From CAZNYN01 sp964577295 (GTDB lineage Bacteria; Synergistota; Synergistia; Synergistales; Synergistaceae), in assembly GCA_964577295.1 (NCBI GenBank), contig CAZNYN010000020.1, positions 1 through 32,688 of the forward strand: DNA of 32,688 bases, read 5' to 3'. Positions 23,358 to 32,394 of the stretch are shown in pieces. The notes under the pieces are model-generated. The model had not been told where the DNA came from. It ran no database searches and saw nothing but the letters and a program-made list of their open reading frames with translations. Numbering within the stretch: the first letter of the stretch is position 1; each line of letters begins with the position of its first letter. A program made the position numbers and the translations under genes.

Positions 23358-24965
23358 ATGACTTTATATCACTATTTTTCGTCTATACCGTTGCCGTTTG
23401 TGAGTTTACTCTTGCCTTTCTGTGTGGCTTTTACAATTTTTGGACTGAGGCTTTATCACAAAATTGTAAAACACAGGACGGGCGAGGTAAAAACTATAAA
23501 CAGGAAGCTGCTCAGAGTATTTTTCTTGGCTGTGTTTTTTATCAATGTGGCTCTTACTCTGATAATCTGGTTTAACTTTAAAGCGCAGGGTTCGACGTTT
23601 TATGTCCTGAGCAGTACGGGATGGGCTAAAACGATGTCACAGGATAATATGTATATGATCAAAGCTCTTATGCAGGTGGATGCTATAGGGGCGCTTTCCG
23701 CCGTTATTATGGGCTTTGTCGCTTTGAGTGCGGCCTTACGTGCATTAACGGACACCGTGCATCCTCTTTCTCCGACAAAAGCGGGATTTTTTATTATGAC
23801 TCTTTGCGGCATACAGGGAATATTTTATTCAAACGGGCTTTTTGCTTTGTTTCTTTTTATACTTATGGGGCAGATCGGTGCGTCCGGGCTTTACCGCGGT
23901 GTTCCGGGAAATAAGCGTGATGTCAGCAAGTCGATATGGTACTATATCTCGAGAGTCGTTGTCCTCACTATGTTTCTTGCAGGCGCGCTCTCTCTCTTTA
24001 TTAAATATAAGACTGACAATATCGCCATCCTTTCAACGACACTATCTGACGGAACTCTCGAAAAGGTGTCTTTTATTCTTCTCGTTGTCCCGCTTTTTTT
24101 TCTCTTTACAAAGCCGGCATCTTATGTGCGTGATTCCGCATGCCGCTGTTTCTTCGGCATCAGGGCTCAAGCGGCTTTTTTTGTCGTTTTCAGGATAATT
24201 TTCTCCCTTTTCGGAGCTATGCCCGGGCTTGAAAAGATTCCCCCTTTATTTATAACTTTCGGAGTTATAGGCTTATTTGCTTCACTGATTAATTCTTTCA
24301 GAAACAGGGAACCATACACATTTGTCTCGTCAGTGGAGCTATTCCTAAAGGCGCTTATGGTTATATCTCTCGGTATCAGCCTAAACGGAATATACAGTGC
24401 CGAAACTATGGCTCTGTACGGCTTCGGCGCGGTGGAGAGCATGATTTCTCTTTGGATTCTCTATCTGCCTCTGTCCGCGGCTCTTTCCGTTATTTGCGCC
24501 AGGCTCAGAGAAAGCTGCGGCGGATATCCGACGGAGCTTTGGGAAGTCGGCGGGCTGTTTAACTATATGCCACTTACCGGTGCTGCTTTTATGGCTACAT
24601 TGTGTGTCATGTCCGGACTTCCTCCGTTCGCGGGCTTTGCCGCAAGACAGTTCCTTTACCGTTCCGCCTACTATATGAGTCCCGTTCTTATGATAGCGAT
24701 TGTTATAGTTTCCGTTGCTATGATGCTGCGCGGGGTCTATTATATCGGCTGGGTGATGTTTATACGAAGGAGAAATATGCCAAACGGTGTTGCCTGCGGA
24801 GAGAGGCCGCTTATACTGCCTCTTGCGGTTCTCCTTTTGCTGCTTGTGTTCACAACATCAGTTCCTGGACTGTTTTTTGAGAATTGCATATCTCCGTCTG
24901 TCGAATCGCTGATGAACAGGGGAAATAATTTAAATATCATCAGCGGGGAGGGAAAGTCCGAATGA
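23358..24965 (+). CDS. NuoM/HyfB-like membrane subunit (proton-antiporter superfamily), degenerate
   Basis: 535 residues, about 14 membrane helices. ATG at 23358 has GAGGTG six bases upstream. The best family marks are near the C-terminus: VGGLFNYMPLTGAAF, then MSGLPPFAGFAARQFLY, matching complex I and hydrogenase-4 antiporter-like subunits (GGL..MP.T then LPP..GF). Other family landmarks align but have lost key residues: the central Lys of the SALM..VMVK segment is Gln in GIRAQAAFFVVFR, and the fifth-helix Glu is missing in NGLFALFLFILMGQIG. It may therefore not pump protons in the usual way. It lies between an ECF ATPase and a two-helix protein, overlapping the latter by four bases (ATGA). 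Confidence 0.75.
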   Translation: MTLYHYFSSIPLPFVSLLLPFCVAFTIFGLRLYHKIVKHRTGEVKTINRKLLRVFFLAVFFINVALTLIIWFNFKAQGSTFYVLSSTGWAKTMSQDNMYMIKALMQVDAIGALSAVIMGFVALSAALRALTDTVHPLSPTKAGFFIMTLCGIQGIFYSNGLFALFLFILMGQIGASGLYRGVPGNKRDVSKSIWYYISRVVVLTMFLAGALSLFIKYKTDNIAILSTTLSDGTLEKVSFILLVVPLFFLFTKPASYVRDSACRCFFGIRAQAAFFVVFRIIFSLFGAMPGLEKIPPLFITFGVIGLFASLINSFRNREPYTFVSSVELFLKALMVISLGISLNGIYSAETMALYGFGAVESMISLWILYLPLSAALSVICARLRESCGGYPTELWEVGGLFNYMPLTGAAFMATLCVMSGLPPFAGFAARQFLYRSAYYMSPVLMIAIVIVSVAMMLRGVYYIGWVMFIRRRNMPNGVACGERPLILPLAVLLLLLVFTTSVPGLFFENCISPSVESLMNRGNNLNIISGEGKSE

Positions 24966-25261
24966 TATTTCGCCTGACTACAGGTTATTTTGTATGGAAT
25001 CTTCACGCATGGCTGATTGTTTTTGTATTGTCCGCCATATTGCTTTCGTTGTTTGTTTCTTATACGATAAAAAAACGGGGAGGACGGTGCGTGGCTATCC
25101 ATGACAGAGTGGAGCGCAGTTTCCCGCTAGACCCGTTTCTCCTTGCGTTGCTTCGCTTCTTGAACGAATGTATGTCACCGTGGAAGGATTGGGGACCTGG
25201 GCATTTGCTTTCGGTTCTGGTCTTGCTCTTTCTCTTTACGATTGCGGTCTTTTTTAAATGA
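24962..25261 (+). CDS. Unknown 99-residue two-helix membrane protein
   Basis: The start ATG overlaps the stop of the NuoM-like gene as ATGA, with GGGAGGG upstream. There is one hydrophobic helix at about 13-34 and another at about 80-98 (LLSVLVLLFLFTIAVFF). Between them lies a basic and acidic loop with the Pro/Trp segment ECMSPWKDWGPGH. In complex I and Mbh-type hydrogenases small subunits of this size sit between the large ones, which may be its role. No family recognised. Confidence 0.65.
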   Translation: MIFRLTTGYFVWNLHAWLIVFVLSAILLSLFVSYTIKKRGGRCVAIHDRVERSFPLDPFLLALLRFLNECMSPWKDWGPGHLLSVLVLLFLFTIAVFFK

Positions 25262-25282
25262 TAGCCGAGGTGTTTTATTTTG

Positions 25283-26299
25283 ATGTTATTGATTATAACC
25301 GTTAGTAAATATATTTTATCTCTGCTTCTGATGTTTGCCATATCTGTCATAGGAGTATCTTGTGAGTCTTTGAGCCGTGCCGTGTTCTCCAAATTTTCAA
25401 AGCATGGGGAGACACAGAGAGTCTATTCCGTGACAAGAAAATTGCTCGCATCATACAGGAGAAAGATAACTTTGCCGGAAACGGCTAACATGCCTCTTGC
25501 TCTATATGGTTCCGCTTTGTCTTTTGCCGCGCTGATACCCGTATGTGCCGCAATACCTTTTTGTACTTTGATACCCGTTATGGATAACGGCGCTGATGTA
25601 CTGCAAATTATGCAGTTCTATATGCTTTCGGAAGTTCTGTCCATAATCAGTCTTTATTCGCTCGGTTCAAAAGAAGCGGGGTTTGCAGCCAACAAATGTA
25701 TAAAAGAATCTTTTATGCTTATGATTCCGCTTGTCTCGTTTCTGATTTCGATAGCGGCATTTTTTGAAGCGGGAGGCGGCAAAGGTGACGCTTTCAGCTT
25801 AAATGCATTCTCGCTCTCGCAAAAGTTTTCCGAAATAGGAACGGGAGGAACTATCGGAGTTATTATCTTTATATTTTTGATTTTTACTCAGATACCGCAC
25901 AGCGATATTGCAGAAGGAACTTTGCTCTTTGACGACTCCGAAATGCCGTCATACCAAGGCTGCCCAAGAGCTATACTTCAGCTTAGGGGAATATTCAGGT
26001 CTTTTTTGGTTGTTACTGTTGTTGTAAATATGTTTTTCCCTCTGGGTGATTTTGCTGTGCTGCCCAGCGGTTCTATTTTTTCGTGGAATGCACAGCTTGT
26101 TAATTTTATTATTTTCTGGCTTGCGGTTATCTTTGCACGTATTGTGTGCGTAAATTTTTCGTGGGTTTTGTATGCGGTTATAAACAAGCTGCTTCCAGGC
26201 TCTTTCATGTTATTTTTTGTCCCTGGAACCGCTCTTATTGCCGCAGCTTTGCTTCTGCACGAAGTTTATGTGCTGTCTTCGGAAATAGCGGCTTTTTAG
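25283..26299 (+). CDS. NuoH/HyfC-like membrane subunit, degenerate
   Basis: About 338 residues and about eight helices. ATG at 25283 (or TTG at 25280) follows GAGGTG. The middle part ISLYSLGSKEAGFAANKCIK aligns with the NuoH/HycD stretch that follows a conserved Gly-Ser and leads to an Arg/Glu helix. The segment DIAEGTLLFDDSEMPSYQG matches the family D-x-x-E-A-x-x-E-L-(15)-Y-S-G loop at the first Asp, Glu, Tyr and Gly, while the second Glu is lost. The N-terminal segment that usually has the quinone/antiporter-contact Arg-Gly-Pro pattern is not recognisable. No hydrophilic partner (NuoB/D/I or hydrogenase) is nearby. Confidence 0.62.
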   Translation: MLLIITVSKYILSLLLMFAISVIGVSCESLSRAVFSKFSKHGETQRVYSVTRKLLASYRRKITLPETANMPLALYGSALSFAALIPVCAAIPFCTLIPVMDNGADVLQIMQFYMLSEVLSIISLYSLGSKEAGFAANKCIKESFMLMIPLVSFLISIAAFFEAGGGKGDAFSLNAFSLSQKFSEIGTGGTIGVIIFIFLIFTQIPHSDIAEGTLLFDDSEMPSYQGCPRAILQLRGIFRSFLVVTVVVNMFFPLGDFAVLPSGSIFSWNAQLVNFIIFWLAVIFARIVCVNFSWVLYAVINKLLPGSFMLFFVPGTALIAAALLLHEVYVLSSEIAAF

Positions 26300-26335
26300 A
26301 GATATAATTATGGCGGTTCTTCCCGCTCGGAGCGT

Positions 26336-26364
26336 TTGCGTGATAAAATCATAAAGTTTATAAA
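26336..26364 (+). promoter_or_regulatory. Probable glnS promoter
   Basis: TTGCGT (26336-26341), 17-base spacer, TATAAA (26359-26364). The same -35 variant occurs before rpmE. It lies 34 bases before the glnS start and downstream of the NuoH-like gene. Confidence 0.45.
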
Positions 26365-26397
26365 AATTATAAAAGTTTTGGTGGAGGTAGAGAGAAG

Positions 26398-28074
26398 ATG
26401 GCTGAAGCTGTTAAGAGTCTTAATTTTCTTGAGGAAATAATAAAAAATGATATTGACGGGGGTATTGTTGAATCTATAACGACGCGATTCCCGCCTGAGC
26501 CGAACGGTTATCTCCACATAGGGCACGCAAAGTCTATATGTCTTAATTTCGGACTTGCAGAGACGTTTGGCGGTAAGTGCAACCTCCGCTTTGACGATAC
26601 AAACCCTGCCAAGGAAGAGACGGAATATGTCGAATCCATAATGAATGACGTCAAGTGGCTTGGGTTCAGCTGGGCTAATCTCCGCTACGCGTCGGACTAT
26701 TTCGATACGTTTTACGGATGGGCGCTTGAACTTATAAAGTCGGGGAAGGCTTACGTCGATGACCAGTCAGCCGACGAGATAAGAGAAAACAGGGGCACCT
26801 TGACAAAGCGGGGCACGGATTCACCATTCCGCGAAAGAAGCGTTGAGGAAAATCTCGATCTTTTCACACGCATGACCAACGGCGAATTTGAAGAGGGTTC
26901 TCACGTTCTCCGCGCCAAGATTGACATGAGCAGCAATAATCTCAATATGCGCGACCCGGTAATATACCGCATACTCAAGCGTCCTCACCATAGGACTGGG
27001 GACAAGTGGTGCGTCTATCCCATGTATGACTTCGCTCACGGCTATGAGGATGCAATAGAGGGCGTTACACACTCAATATGCACATTGGAGTTCCAGGATC
27101 ACAGGCCTCTCTATGACTGGTTTATAGCGAATGTGAGCACTCCGCATACGCCGCACCAGTATGAGTTTGCAAGACTGAATATCACATATACCGTTATGAG
27201 CAAGAGAAAGCTGCTTGAGCTTGTAACCACGGGCATAGTCTCCGGCTGGGATGACCCCAGAATGCCGACTATTTCAGGATTCAGGCGCAGAGGCTATACA
27301 CCCGAGTCGATCAGGCGCTTCTGCAAAGAGATAGGCGTGGCAAAGTCCGACAGTATGGTGGAGGTGGAACTTCTTCACCACTGCCTGAGAGAGGAGCTTA
27401 ACAAGACGGCTCAGCGCGGAATGGCTGTTCTCCGTCCTCTGAAGGTTGTCCTTGAAAACTGGCCCGATGACTTTGTCGATGAGCTGCCTGCGGAGAATAA
27501 CCCCGAGGATGCAGCCGCGGGGAGCCGCACCGTTAAGATAGGCAAGGTTGTCTATATAGAGCGCGACGACTTTATGGAAGAACCTGTCAAAGGTTTCTTC
27601 AGACTTGCTCCCGATAAGGAAGTGCGTCTCAAATACGCTTACATAATAAAGTGCAAAGAGGTCATTAAGAACAGCGACGGCGAAGTTACGGAACTGCACT
27701 GCACCGTGGATATGGAGAGCAGAGGCGGCGATGCTCCCGACGGCAGAAAGATAAAAGGCACACTGCATTGGGCATCAGAGGCGAACTCCGTAAGAGCGAA
27801 GGTAAATCTTTACGACCATCTCTTTACTCTGCGCAATATGGGAGATATGGAGGAAGGCAAGGATTACAAGGACTATCTGAATCCAAACTCTCTTGTCACT
27901 CTGGAAGATGCTCTTGTAGAGCCTGTAATAGCAAAGGCGAAGCCTCTTGATAAGTTCCAGTTCCTACGCCACGGCTATTTCTGCGCGGACAAGGAAAGTA
28001 CGGAGGAAACCCCCGTCTTTAATCTGACTGTATCACTAAAGGATTCGTGGGGCAAAGAGCAGAAGAAGCAGTAG
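26398..28074 (+). CDS. glnS: Glutaminyl-tRNA synthetase
   Basis: Charges tRNA-Gln with glutamine directly. 558 residues, normal for GlnRS. Class I signature PPEPNGYLHIGHAKSI and the KMSKS-type VMSKRKL are clear; DPRMPTISGFRRRGYTPESIR is the GlnRS-specific anticodon-side segment. ATG at 26398 follows GGAGGT by nine bases. Presence of GlnRS with a separate GluRS suggests that the Gat amidotransferase route for Gln-tRNA is not needed here. Convergent with gltX. Confidence 0.97.
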   Translation: MAEAVKSLNFLEEIIKNDIDGGIVESITTRFPPEPNGYLHIGHAKSICLNFGLAETFGGKCNLRFDDTNPAKEETEYVESIMNDVKWLGFSWANLRYASDYFDTFYGWALELIKSGKAYVDDQSADEIRENRGTLTKRGTDSPFRERSVEENLDLFTRMTNGEFEEGSHVLRAKIDMSSNNLNMRDPVIYRILKRPHHRTGDKWCVYPMYDFAHGYEDAIEGVTHSICTLEFQDHRPLYDWFIANVSTPHTPHQYEFARLNITYTVMSKRKLLELVTTGIVSGWDDPRMPTISGFRRRGYTPESIRRFCKEIGVAKSDSMVEVELLHHCLREELNKTAQRGMAVLRPLKVVLENWPDDFVDELPAENNPEDAAAGSRTVKIGKVVYIERDDFMEEPVKGFFRLAPDKEVRLKYAYIIKCKEVIKNSDGEVTELHCTVDMESRGGDAPDGRKIKGTLHWASEANSVRAKVNLYDHLFTLRNMGDMEEGKDYKDYLNPNSLVTLEDALVEPVIAKAKPLDKFQFLRHGYFCADKESTEETPVFNLTVSLKDSWGKEQKKQ

Positions 28075-28101
28075 CAAGTTTAGGAAGATATAATATAAAG
28101 A

Positions 28102-28138
28102 GAGGAGCTCGAAGTAAAATCCGAGCTCCTCATATTTT
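28102..28138. terminator. Bidirectional terminator between glnS and gltX
   Basis: GAGGAGCTCG (28102-28111) pairs perfectly with CGAGCTCCTC (28122-28131) over a ten-base loop, followed by ATATTTTTG. It lies in the 80-base gap between convergent genes; the T run favours the plus (glnS) direction. Confidence 0.85.
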
Positions 28139-28154
28139 TGCCTGATGTAAAATT

Positions 28155-29498
28155 TTAGTCGGCTAAGCCGTAGTAGTTCAGCCTTCTGCGGCACTCTTCC
28201 AAGCCGAGCTGAGATGCGACTTCAAATACTCCGGGGCTTACCTTGCGTCCCGTAAGCACCCAGCGAAGCGGTGTAGCGGATTCTTTCATGCTGCTCTCGT
28301 GCGAAGCGAATATTTCTTTAGCCGCTTCTTCGAGATGTTCGGCTGTGCCGTCTTTCCACTCTGCGAGAAGGTCATTGTATATCGCTTTGAGCTTGGGCTT
28401 AAGTTCTTCTTTTAAGTCTGAGCCGTCGTAGCGTTCTTTTACAGCGTCAAAGGTTATGAAGTAGTCGCTGTATTCTGAGACCTGTATTGTTGTCTGACCT
28501 CTTCCGCCCATCGCCTTCAGCGACGAAGCGAGATAATCATCGGAGAATGGGGTGAGGTTAAGTCCCATCTGCTCCCAAAATGGGCGTATTACTTCTAGGA
28601 GCTTGTATGGGTCCATAATTTTCATCTGTTCCTGATTTATGTGGTTCAGCTTGTCTATATCAAGGACAGCGGCTTTTTTTGTGACATTGGCTATGTCAAA
28701 GAGCCCTACTGCTTCGTCTCTTGAGAATATTTCCTGTCCGTTTCTCGGAGACCAGCCGAGCAGGGCCAGGAAGTTGAAGACTCCGTCTGGCAGATATCCC
28801 AAATCGTTGTACTCGAAGACGCTTGTGGCACCGTCGCGCTTTGAAAGTTTTTTCTTGTTTTTGCCGAGTATCATTGGCAGGTGGGCGAAGGTAGGAGCTT
28901 CAAAGCCGAGAGCGTCATATATGAGAAGCTGTTTCGGCGTGTTTATTATGTGGTCCTCTCCGCGGATTACCGTGTTGATGTTCATTGTGTGGTCGTCAAT
29001 GACAACTGCGTAGTTGTATGTGGGCATTCCGTCTTTTTTTATTATAACTATGTCTTTGATTGTCCCGTCCTGGTTTACTGAGGCGTTTTCGCTCATGACT
29101 TCGATATGTCCGTAGACTGCATCGTCAAAAGTGAGTTTTTTGCCTGTCGGAACTTTGAAAAATACTGCTCCGTCCTGCTCGTAAGCCATGCCCGATTCAA
29201 GAAGTATATCGGCATACTTGCGGTATGAGTCCATTCTCTCCGACTGGCGGTATGGGCCGTACTCTCCGCCCTTGTCCGGGCCTTCGTCCCAGTCCAGCCC
29301 CATCCATCTCATGCCGTCCATAATAGTCTGCTCATATTCTGCAGTTGAGCGCTCTCTGTCTGTGTCTTCAATGCGGAGAACGAATGTTCCCCCTGTGTGT
29401 CTTGCCCAGAGCCAGTTAAAAAGCGCTGTGTGAGCTCCTCCGATATGGAGCGAGCCTGTCGGGCTGGGTGCGAATCTTACACGTACTTTATCTGTCAT
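28155..29498 (-). CDS. gltX: Glutamyl-tRNA synthetase
   Basis: Charges tRNA-Glu. 447 residues, slightly shorter than the common 460-500. Class I signature RFAPSPTGSLHIGGAHTALF and KKLSKRDGATSV (KMSKS-type) are clear; FVLRIEDTDRERS and YNYAVVIDDHTM are typical GltX. ATG at 29498 has GGAGGT seven bases upstream. The C-terminal anticodon domain looks complete. Confidence 0.97.
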   Translation of the reverse strand: MTDKVRVRFAPSPTGSLHIGGAHTALFNWLWARHTGGTFVLRIEDTDRERSTAEYEQTIMDGMRWMGLDWDEGPDKGGEYGPYRQSERMDSYRKYADILLESGMAYEQDGAVFFKVPTGKKLTFDDAVYGHIEVMSENASVNQDGTIKDIVIIKKDGMPTYNYAVVIDDHTMNINTVIRGEDHIINTPKQLLIYDALGFEAPTFAHLPMILGKNKKKLSKRDGATSVFEYNDLGYLPDGVFNFLALLGWSPRNGQEIFSRDEAVGLFDIANVTKKAAVLDIDKLNHINQEQMKIMDPYKLLEVIRPFWEQMGLNLTPFSDDYLASSLKAMGGRGQTTIQVSEYSDYFITFDAVKERYDGSDLKEELKPKLKAIYNDLLAEWKDGTAEHLEEAAKEIFASHESSMKESATPLRWVLTGRKVSPGVFEVASQLGLEECRRRLNYYGLAD

Positions 29499-29677
29499 AT
29501 TTAGACCTCCGTTAGGCTATAATACTATGCAGGCGGCAATTATACGGCGTGCCGCGGATTATGCGGAACAATAATAAATGATTATACAATATCGCGCCGC
29601 AAAAAGGCTATAATCGTACCACCTGCCGTAAACATGCGCAACAAAAAAGTACGTAACGCATAAGAGGACTGATTAAA
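29499..29677. other. Intergenic region between divergent gltX and polA
   Basis: No gene. It holds two copies of AGGCTATAAT (29514-29523 and 29605-29614); the second gives a TATAAT -10 for polA, but no good -35 is visible at the right spacing. The polA ribosome site AGAGGA lies just before the ATG at 29678. Confidence 0.5.
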
Positions 29678-32257
29678 ATGAAAAAGAAATTACTGCTGAT
29701 TGACGGACACGGATTGGCTTTCAGAGGCTTTTACGCCCTGCCCGAGACGCTTGCCGCGTCGGACGGAACTCCGACTAATGCAATTGTAGGTTTTACGAAT
29801 ATGCTTATCAAGTGTATTGACGAGTTCAAACCTGATTCGCTCGGGCTCTTTTTTGACCCGAAAGGCCCTACGAGAAGGCACGAAATGTTCAAAGAGTACA
29901 AGGAGGGGAGGAAACCTACTCCCGAAGGTTTTAAAGTTCAGATTCCTCTGATAATAGATATAAGCAAACTTATGGGTGTCCCTGTCTTTATCAGGGACGG
30001 GATGGAGGCGGACGACTATATAGTATCGACCGCAAAAAATTCAGCACTGCTCGATTTTGACGTGACAATCCTCTCCGCAGATAAAGACCTGTTTCAGGTA
30101 ATAGAGGAAAATGTCTCTGTAATGAGGCCGACAAAGGGTGTAAGCGAATTTAAAATTTACGATGCTTCAGCCTTTGAAGAGGAGTATGGCTTTAAGCCTC
30201 CTCTGATGGCGGACTATCTCGCTCTGCTCGGAGATAATATCGACAACATACCGGGAGTTCCCGGCATAGGGGAGAAGACAGCCAAGGAGCTTATTTCAAA
30301 ATATGGAGCCCTTGAAGCGATATATGAACACACGGAGGAGATGCCGAAGGGGCGCAGGGCGAAGCTCGAAGACGGGCGGGAGCAGGCTTTTATAAGCCGC
30401 TCACTTGTAGTCCCTCAGGAGACAGAGCATGTGCCCGCGGAGAATCTTTTCATGGCGGCTCCGGACGCGGAAGCACTTGCCGCAATGTGCCGCAGACTAG
30501 GGCTTAAAAAGATTCTGAAACGTTTTGAGCTTGACGGGGCGATGGCGGAAAATAAAACGCCGTTCCCGAAAAAATCGGATATACCAAAAGGAGGAGAGGA
30601 CGATTTTTCTTCATTAAGCAATATTGAAGAGCACGAAGCAATATTTAAAGATCTGCTCTCTTCGGACGCTCTTGCTCTATCCTGCGACGAGCATGAAAAA
30701 AATATTTTTTGGATTTCCGACGAAAATGCGAATACAGCCTCGTTTTGCTCCGACATAGAAGCAGACGAGGAACTCTTCCGAAAATGGTGCGAGCATGGAA
30801 CGCTGCTTCTCTACGGCTACAGAGCTATTCTCGCCGAGTATTCTCTGCCTCTGCCGCCGACGGAAAGAATCATAGATATCGAAAACGCACACTATCTGCT
30901 TCACCCTGACAGGGGAGGCGCCGCAGTCAAAAAAACAGTCGGATTTGAACTGCCTCAGGGACGCGCGTTAGCCCCCATGCTTTTCGGACTTTGGAGAATA
31001 TTTAAGCCGCATCTTGAGGTGTCAGAGCTTTACGGGCTTATGTACGAACTGGATATGCCACTGGCAAAAGTGCTTTCAAATCTTCAAAAGCGAGGATTTA
31101 AGGCAGACAGAGAGGCTCTCTTAGCTCTTGAAAAGGAACTTGCATGCAAGATTGTGTCAGCGGAGGAATCTCTTGCCGAGATGGCGGGAGAAAAAATAAA
31201 CCTTAACTCTCCGAAGCAGGTTGCGTGGCTGTTGTTTGAGCGCCTGAACCTGCCTCCCATAAAAAAGACTGCGACTGGATTCTCTACCGATGCAAGCGTC
31301 CTTGAGGAGCTTGCATCTATGCCCGAGCCTCTTTGCGATGTTCCCAAGAAGCTCATGGAGTACAGGGAGGAGTCAAAGATACTGAGCGGCTTTGTTCAGC
31401 CGTTTTTGAAATTATCATCATACGGAGACGGAAGAATCCACTCTACGTTTGACCACTTGGCAACTGGAACGGGGCGCCTGGCAAGCAGAGACCCGAATGT
31501 GCAGAACATGCCCGTTTTCGGAGAATGGGCTTCGAAATTCAGAAGCTGCTTTGTTCCGGCAGAGGGAAATATATTTGTCTCCGCCGACTACTCGCAGATA
31601 GAGCTCAGAGTTTTGGCTCACCTTTCCGGCGAAGAACGCCTTATAAACGCCTTCAACGAGGGGCGGGACGTTCATATGGAGACAGCTTCATGGGTGTTCG
31701 GACTCTCTCCCGAAGATATAACGGCGGAGCAGAGGCGATTTGCAAAGGTTGTAAATTTCGGACTTATATACGGCATGAGCGCTCACGGCCTTGCTCAGAG
31801 GCTGGGCATTCCGCGCCCTCAGGCTGTAAAAATGGTGGATAGGTATTTCAGCGTGCTTCCGAAAGTGAGGGAGTATATTACGGGCAGTGTCGGCGATGCT
31901 AAGGCGAAAGGCTATGCAGTATCTCTCTTTGGACGCAGGAGGCCACTGTCCGAAGTCTCAACCATCGAAGGACGCGGAAACAACCCTATAGACAGAGTTG
32001 CAGTTAACACCCCAATACAGAGCACGGCATCTGATATAGCAAAAATTGCGCTTATGCGCTTTGACAAAGTTATGAAAGATGAATTTGCCGGAGTTGCCGC
32101 GATTTTGCAGATACATGATTCCATCGTCTGCGAATGCCCGACATCCGAAGCGGACAAGGTGGAAAAGAGGCTGATTGAGGTCATGCAGGGGGTGGACGTG
32201 CTCTCCGTGCCTGTAAAAGTAGAGGCAAAGATGGGAAGCTCTCTAAGTTCAGTATAA
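29678..32257 (+). CDS. polA: DNA polymerase I
   Basis: 859 residues. The N-terminal 5'-3' exonuclease is intact (LLLIDGHGLAFRGFY, SADKDLF, LGDNIDNIPGVPGIGEKTA, about 1-290). The 3'-5' exonuclease region (about 310-470) lacks the DxE motif (the place reads ALSCDEHEKNIFW), so proofreading is probably absent, as in Taq or B. subtilis Pol I. The polymerase domain has motif A DYSQIELRVLAHLS with Asp637, motif B RRFAKVVNFGLIYG with Lys690 and Phe694, and motif C QIHDSIVCE with Asp814. In motif C the usual HDE is HDS, an uncommon change. Otherwise complete; used in repair and Okazaki-fragment processing. Confidence 0.97.
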   Translation: MKKKLLLIDGHGLAFRGFYALPETLAASDGTPTNAIVGFTNMLIKCIDEFKPDSLGLFFDPKGPTRRHEMFKEYKEGRKPTPEGFKVQIPLIIDISKLMGVPVFIRDGMEADDYIVSTAKNSALLDFDVTILSADKDLFQVIEENVSVMRPTKGVSEFKIYDASAFEEEYGFKPPLMADYLALLGDNIDNIPGVPGIGEKTAKELISKYGALEAIYEHTEEMPKGRRAKLEDGREQAFISRSLVVPQETEHVPAENLFMAAPDAEALAAMCRRLGLKKILKRFELDGAMAENKTPFPKKSDIPKGGEDDFSSLSNIEEHEAIFKDLLSSDALALSCDEHEKNIFWISDENANTASFCSDIEADEELFRKWCEHGTLLLYGYRAILAEYSLPLPPTERIIDIENAHYLLHPDRGGAAVKKTVGFELPQGRALAPMLFGLWRIFKPHLEVSELYGLMYELDMPLAKVLSNLQKRGFKADREALLALEKELACKIVSAEESLAEMAGEKINLNSPKQVAWLLFERLNLPPIKKTATGFSTDASVLEELASMPEPLCDVPKKLMEYREESKILSGFVQPFLKLSSYGDGRIHSTFDHLATGTGRLASRDPNVQNMPVFGEWASKFRSCFVPAEGNIFVSADYSQIELRVLAHLSGEERLINAFNEGRDVHMETASWVFGLSPEDITAEQRRFAKVVNFGLIYGMSAHGLAQRLGIPRPQAVKMVDRYFSVLPKVREYITGSVGDAKAKGYAVSLFGRRRPLSEVSTIEGRGNNPIDRVAVNTPIQSTASDIAKIALMRFDKVMKDEFAGVAAILQIHDSIVCECPTSEADKVEKRLIEVMQGVDVLSVPVKVEAKMGSSLSSV

Positions 32258-32281
32258 AAACCGTGTTCAAAAATGAAAAAA

Positions 32282-32296
32282 CCAATATGATATTGG
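32282..32296. repeat. 7-1-7 inverted repeat upstream of rpmE
   Basis: CCAATATGATATTGG is a perfect seven-one-seven repeat, the same geometry as Fur/Zur/PerR boxes, 22 bases upstream of the rpmE -35. A second weaker dyad AGTTA-N5-TAACT lies at 32303-32317. It lacks a T tail, so it is not a good polA terminator. Confidence 0.4.
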
Positions 32297-32318
32297 ATAT
32301 AAAGTTACGTTATAACTC

Positions 32319-32347
32319 TTGCGTCTTTCGCAATCGTACCATATAAT
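32319..32347 (+). promoter_or_regulatory. rpmE promoter
   Basis: TTGCGT (32319-32324), 17-base spacer, perfect TATAAT (32342-32347), about 48 bases before the start codon. Confidence 0.8.
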
Positions 32348-32394
32348 ATATTGCTGTATGTTAGACGTACAAGAACATCTGGAGGTGCAATACA

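Noticed and set aside
26300..26397. T-box or other riboswitch before glnS
   Set aside because: The leader after the likely promoter is only about 30 bases, too short for a T-box.
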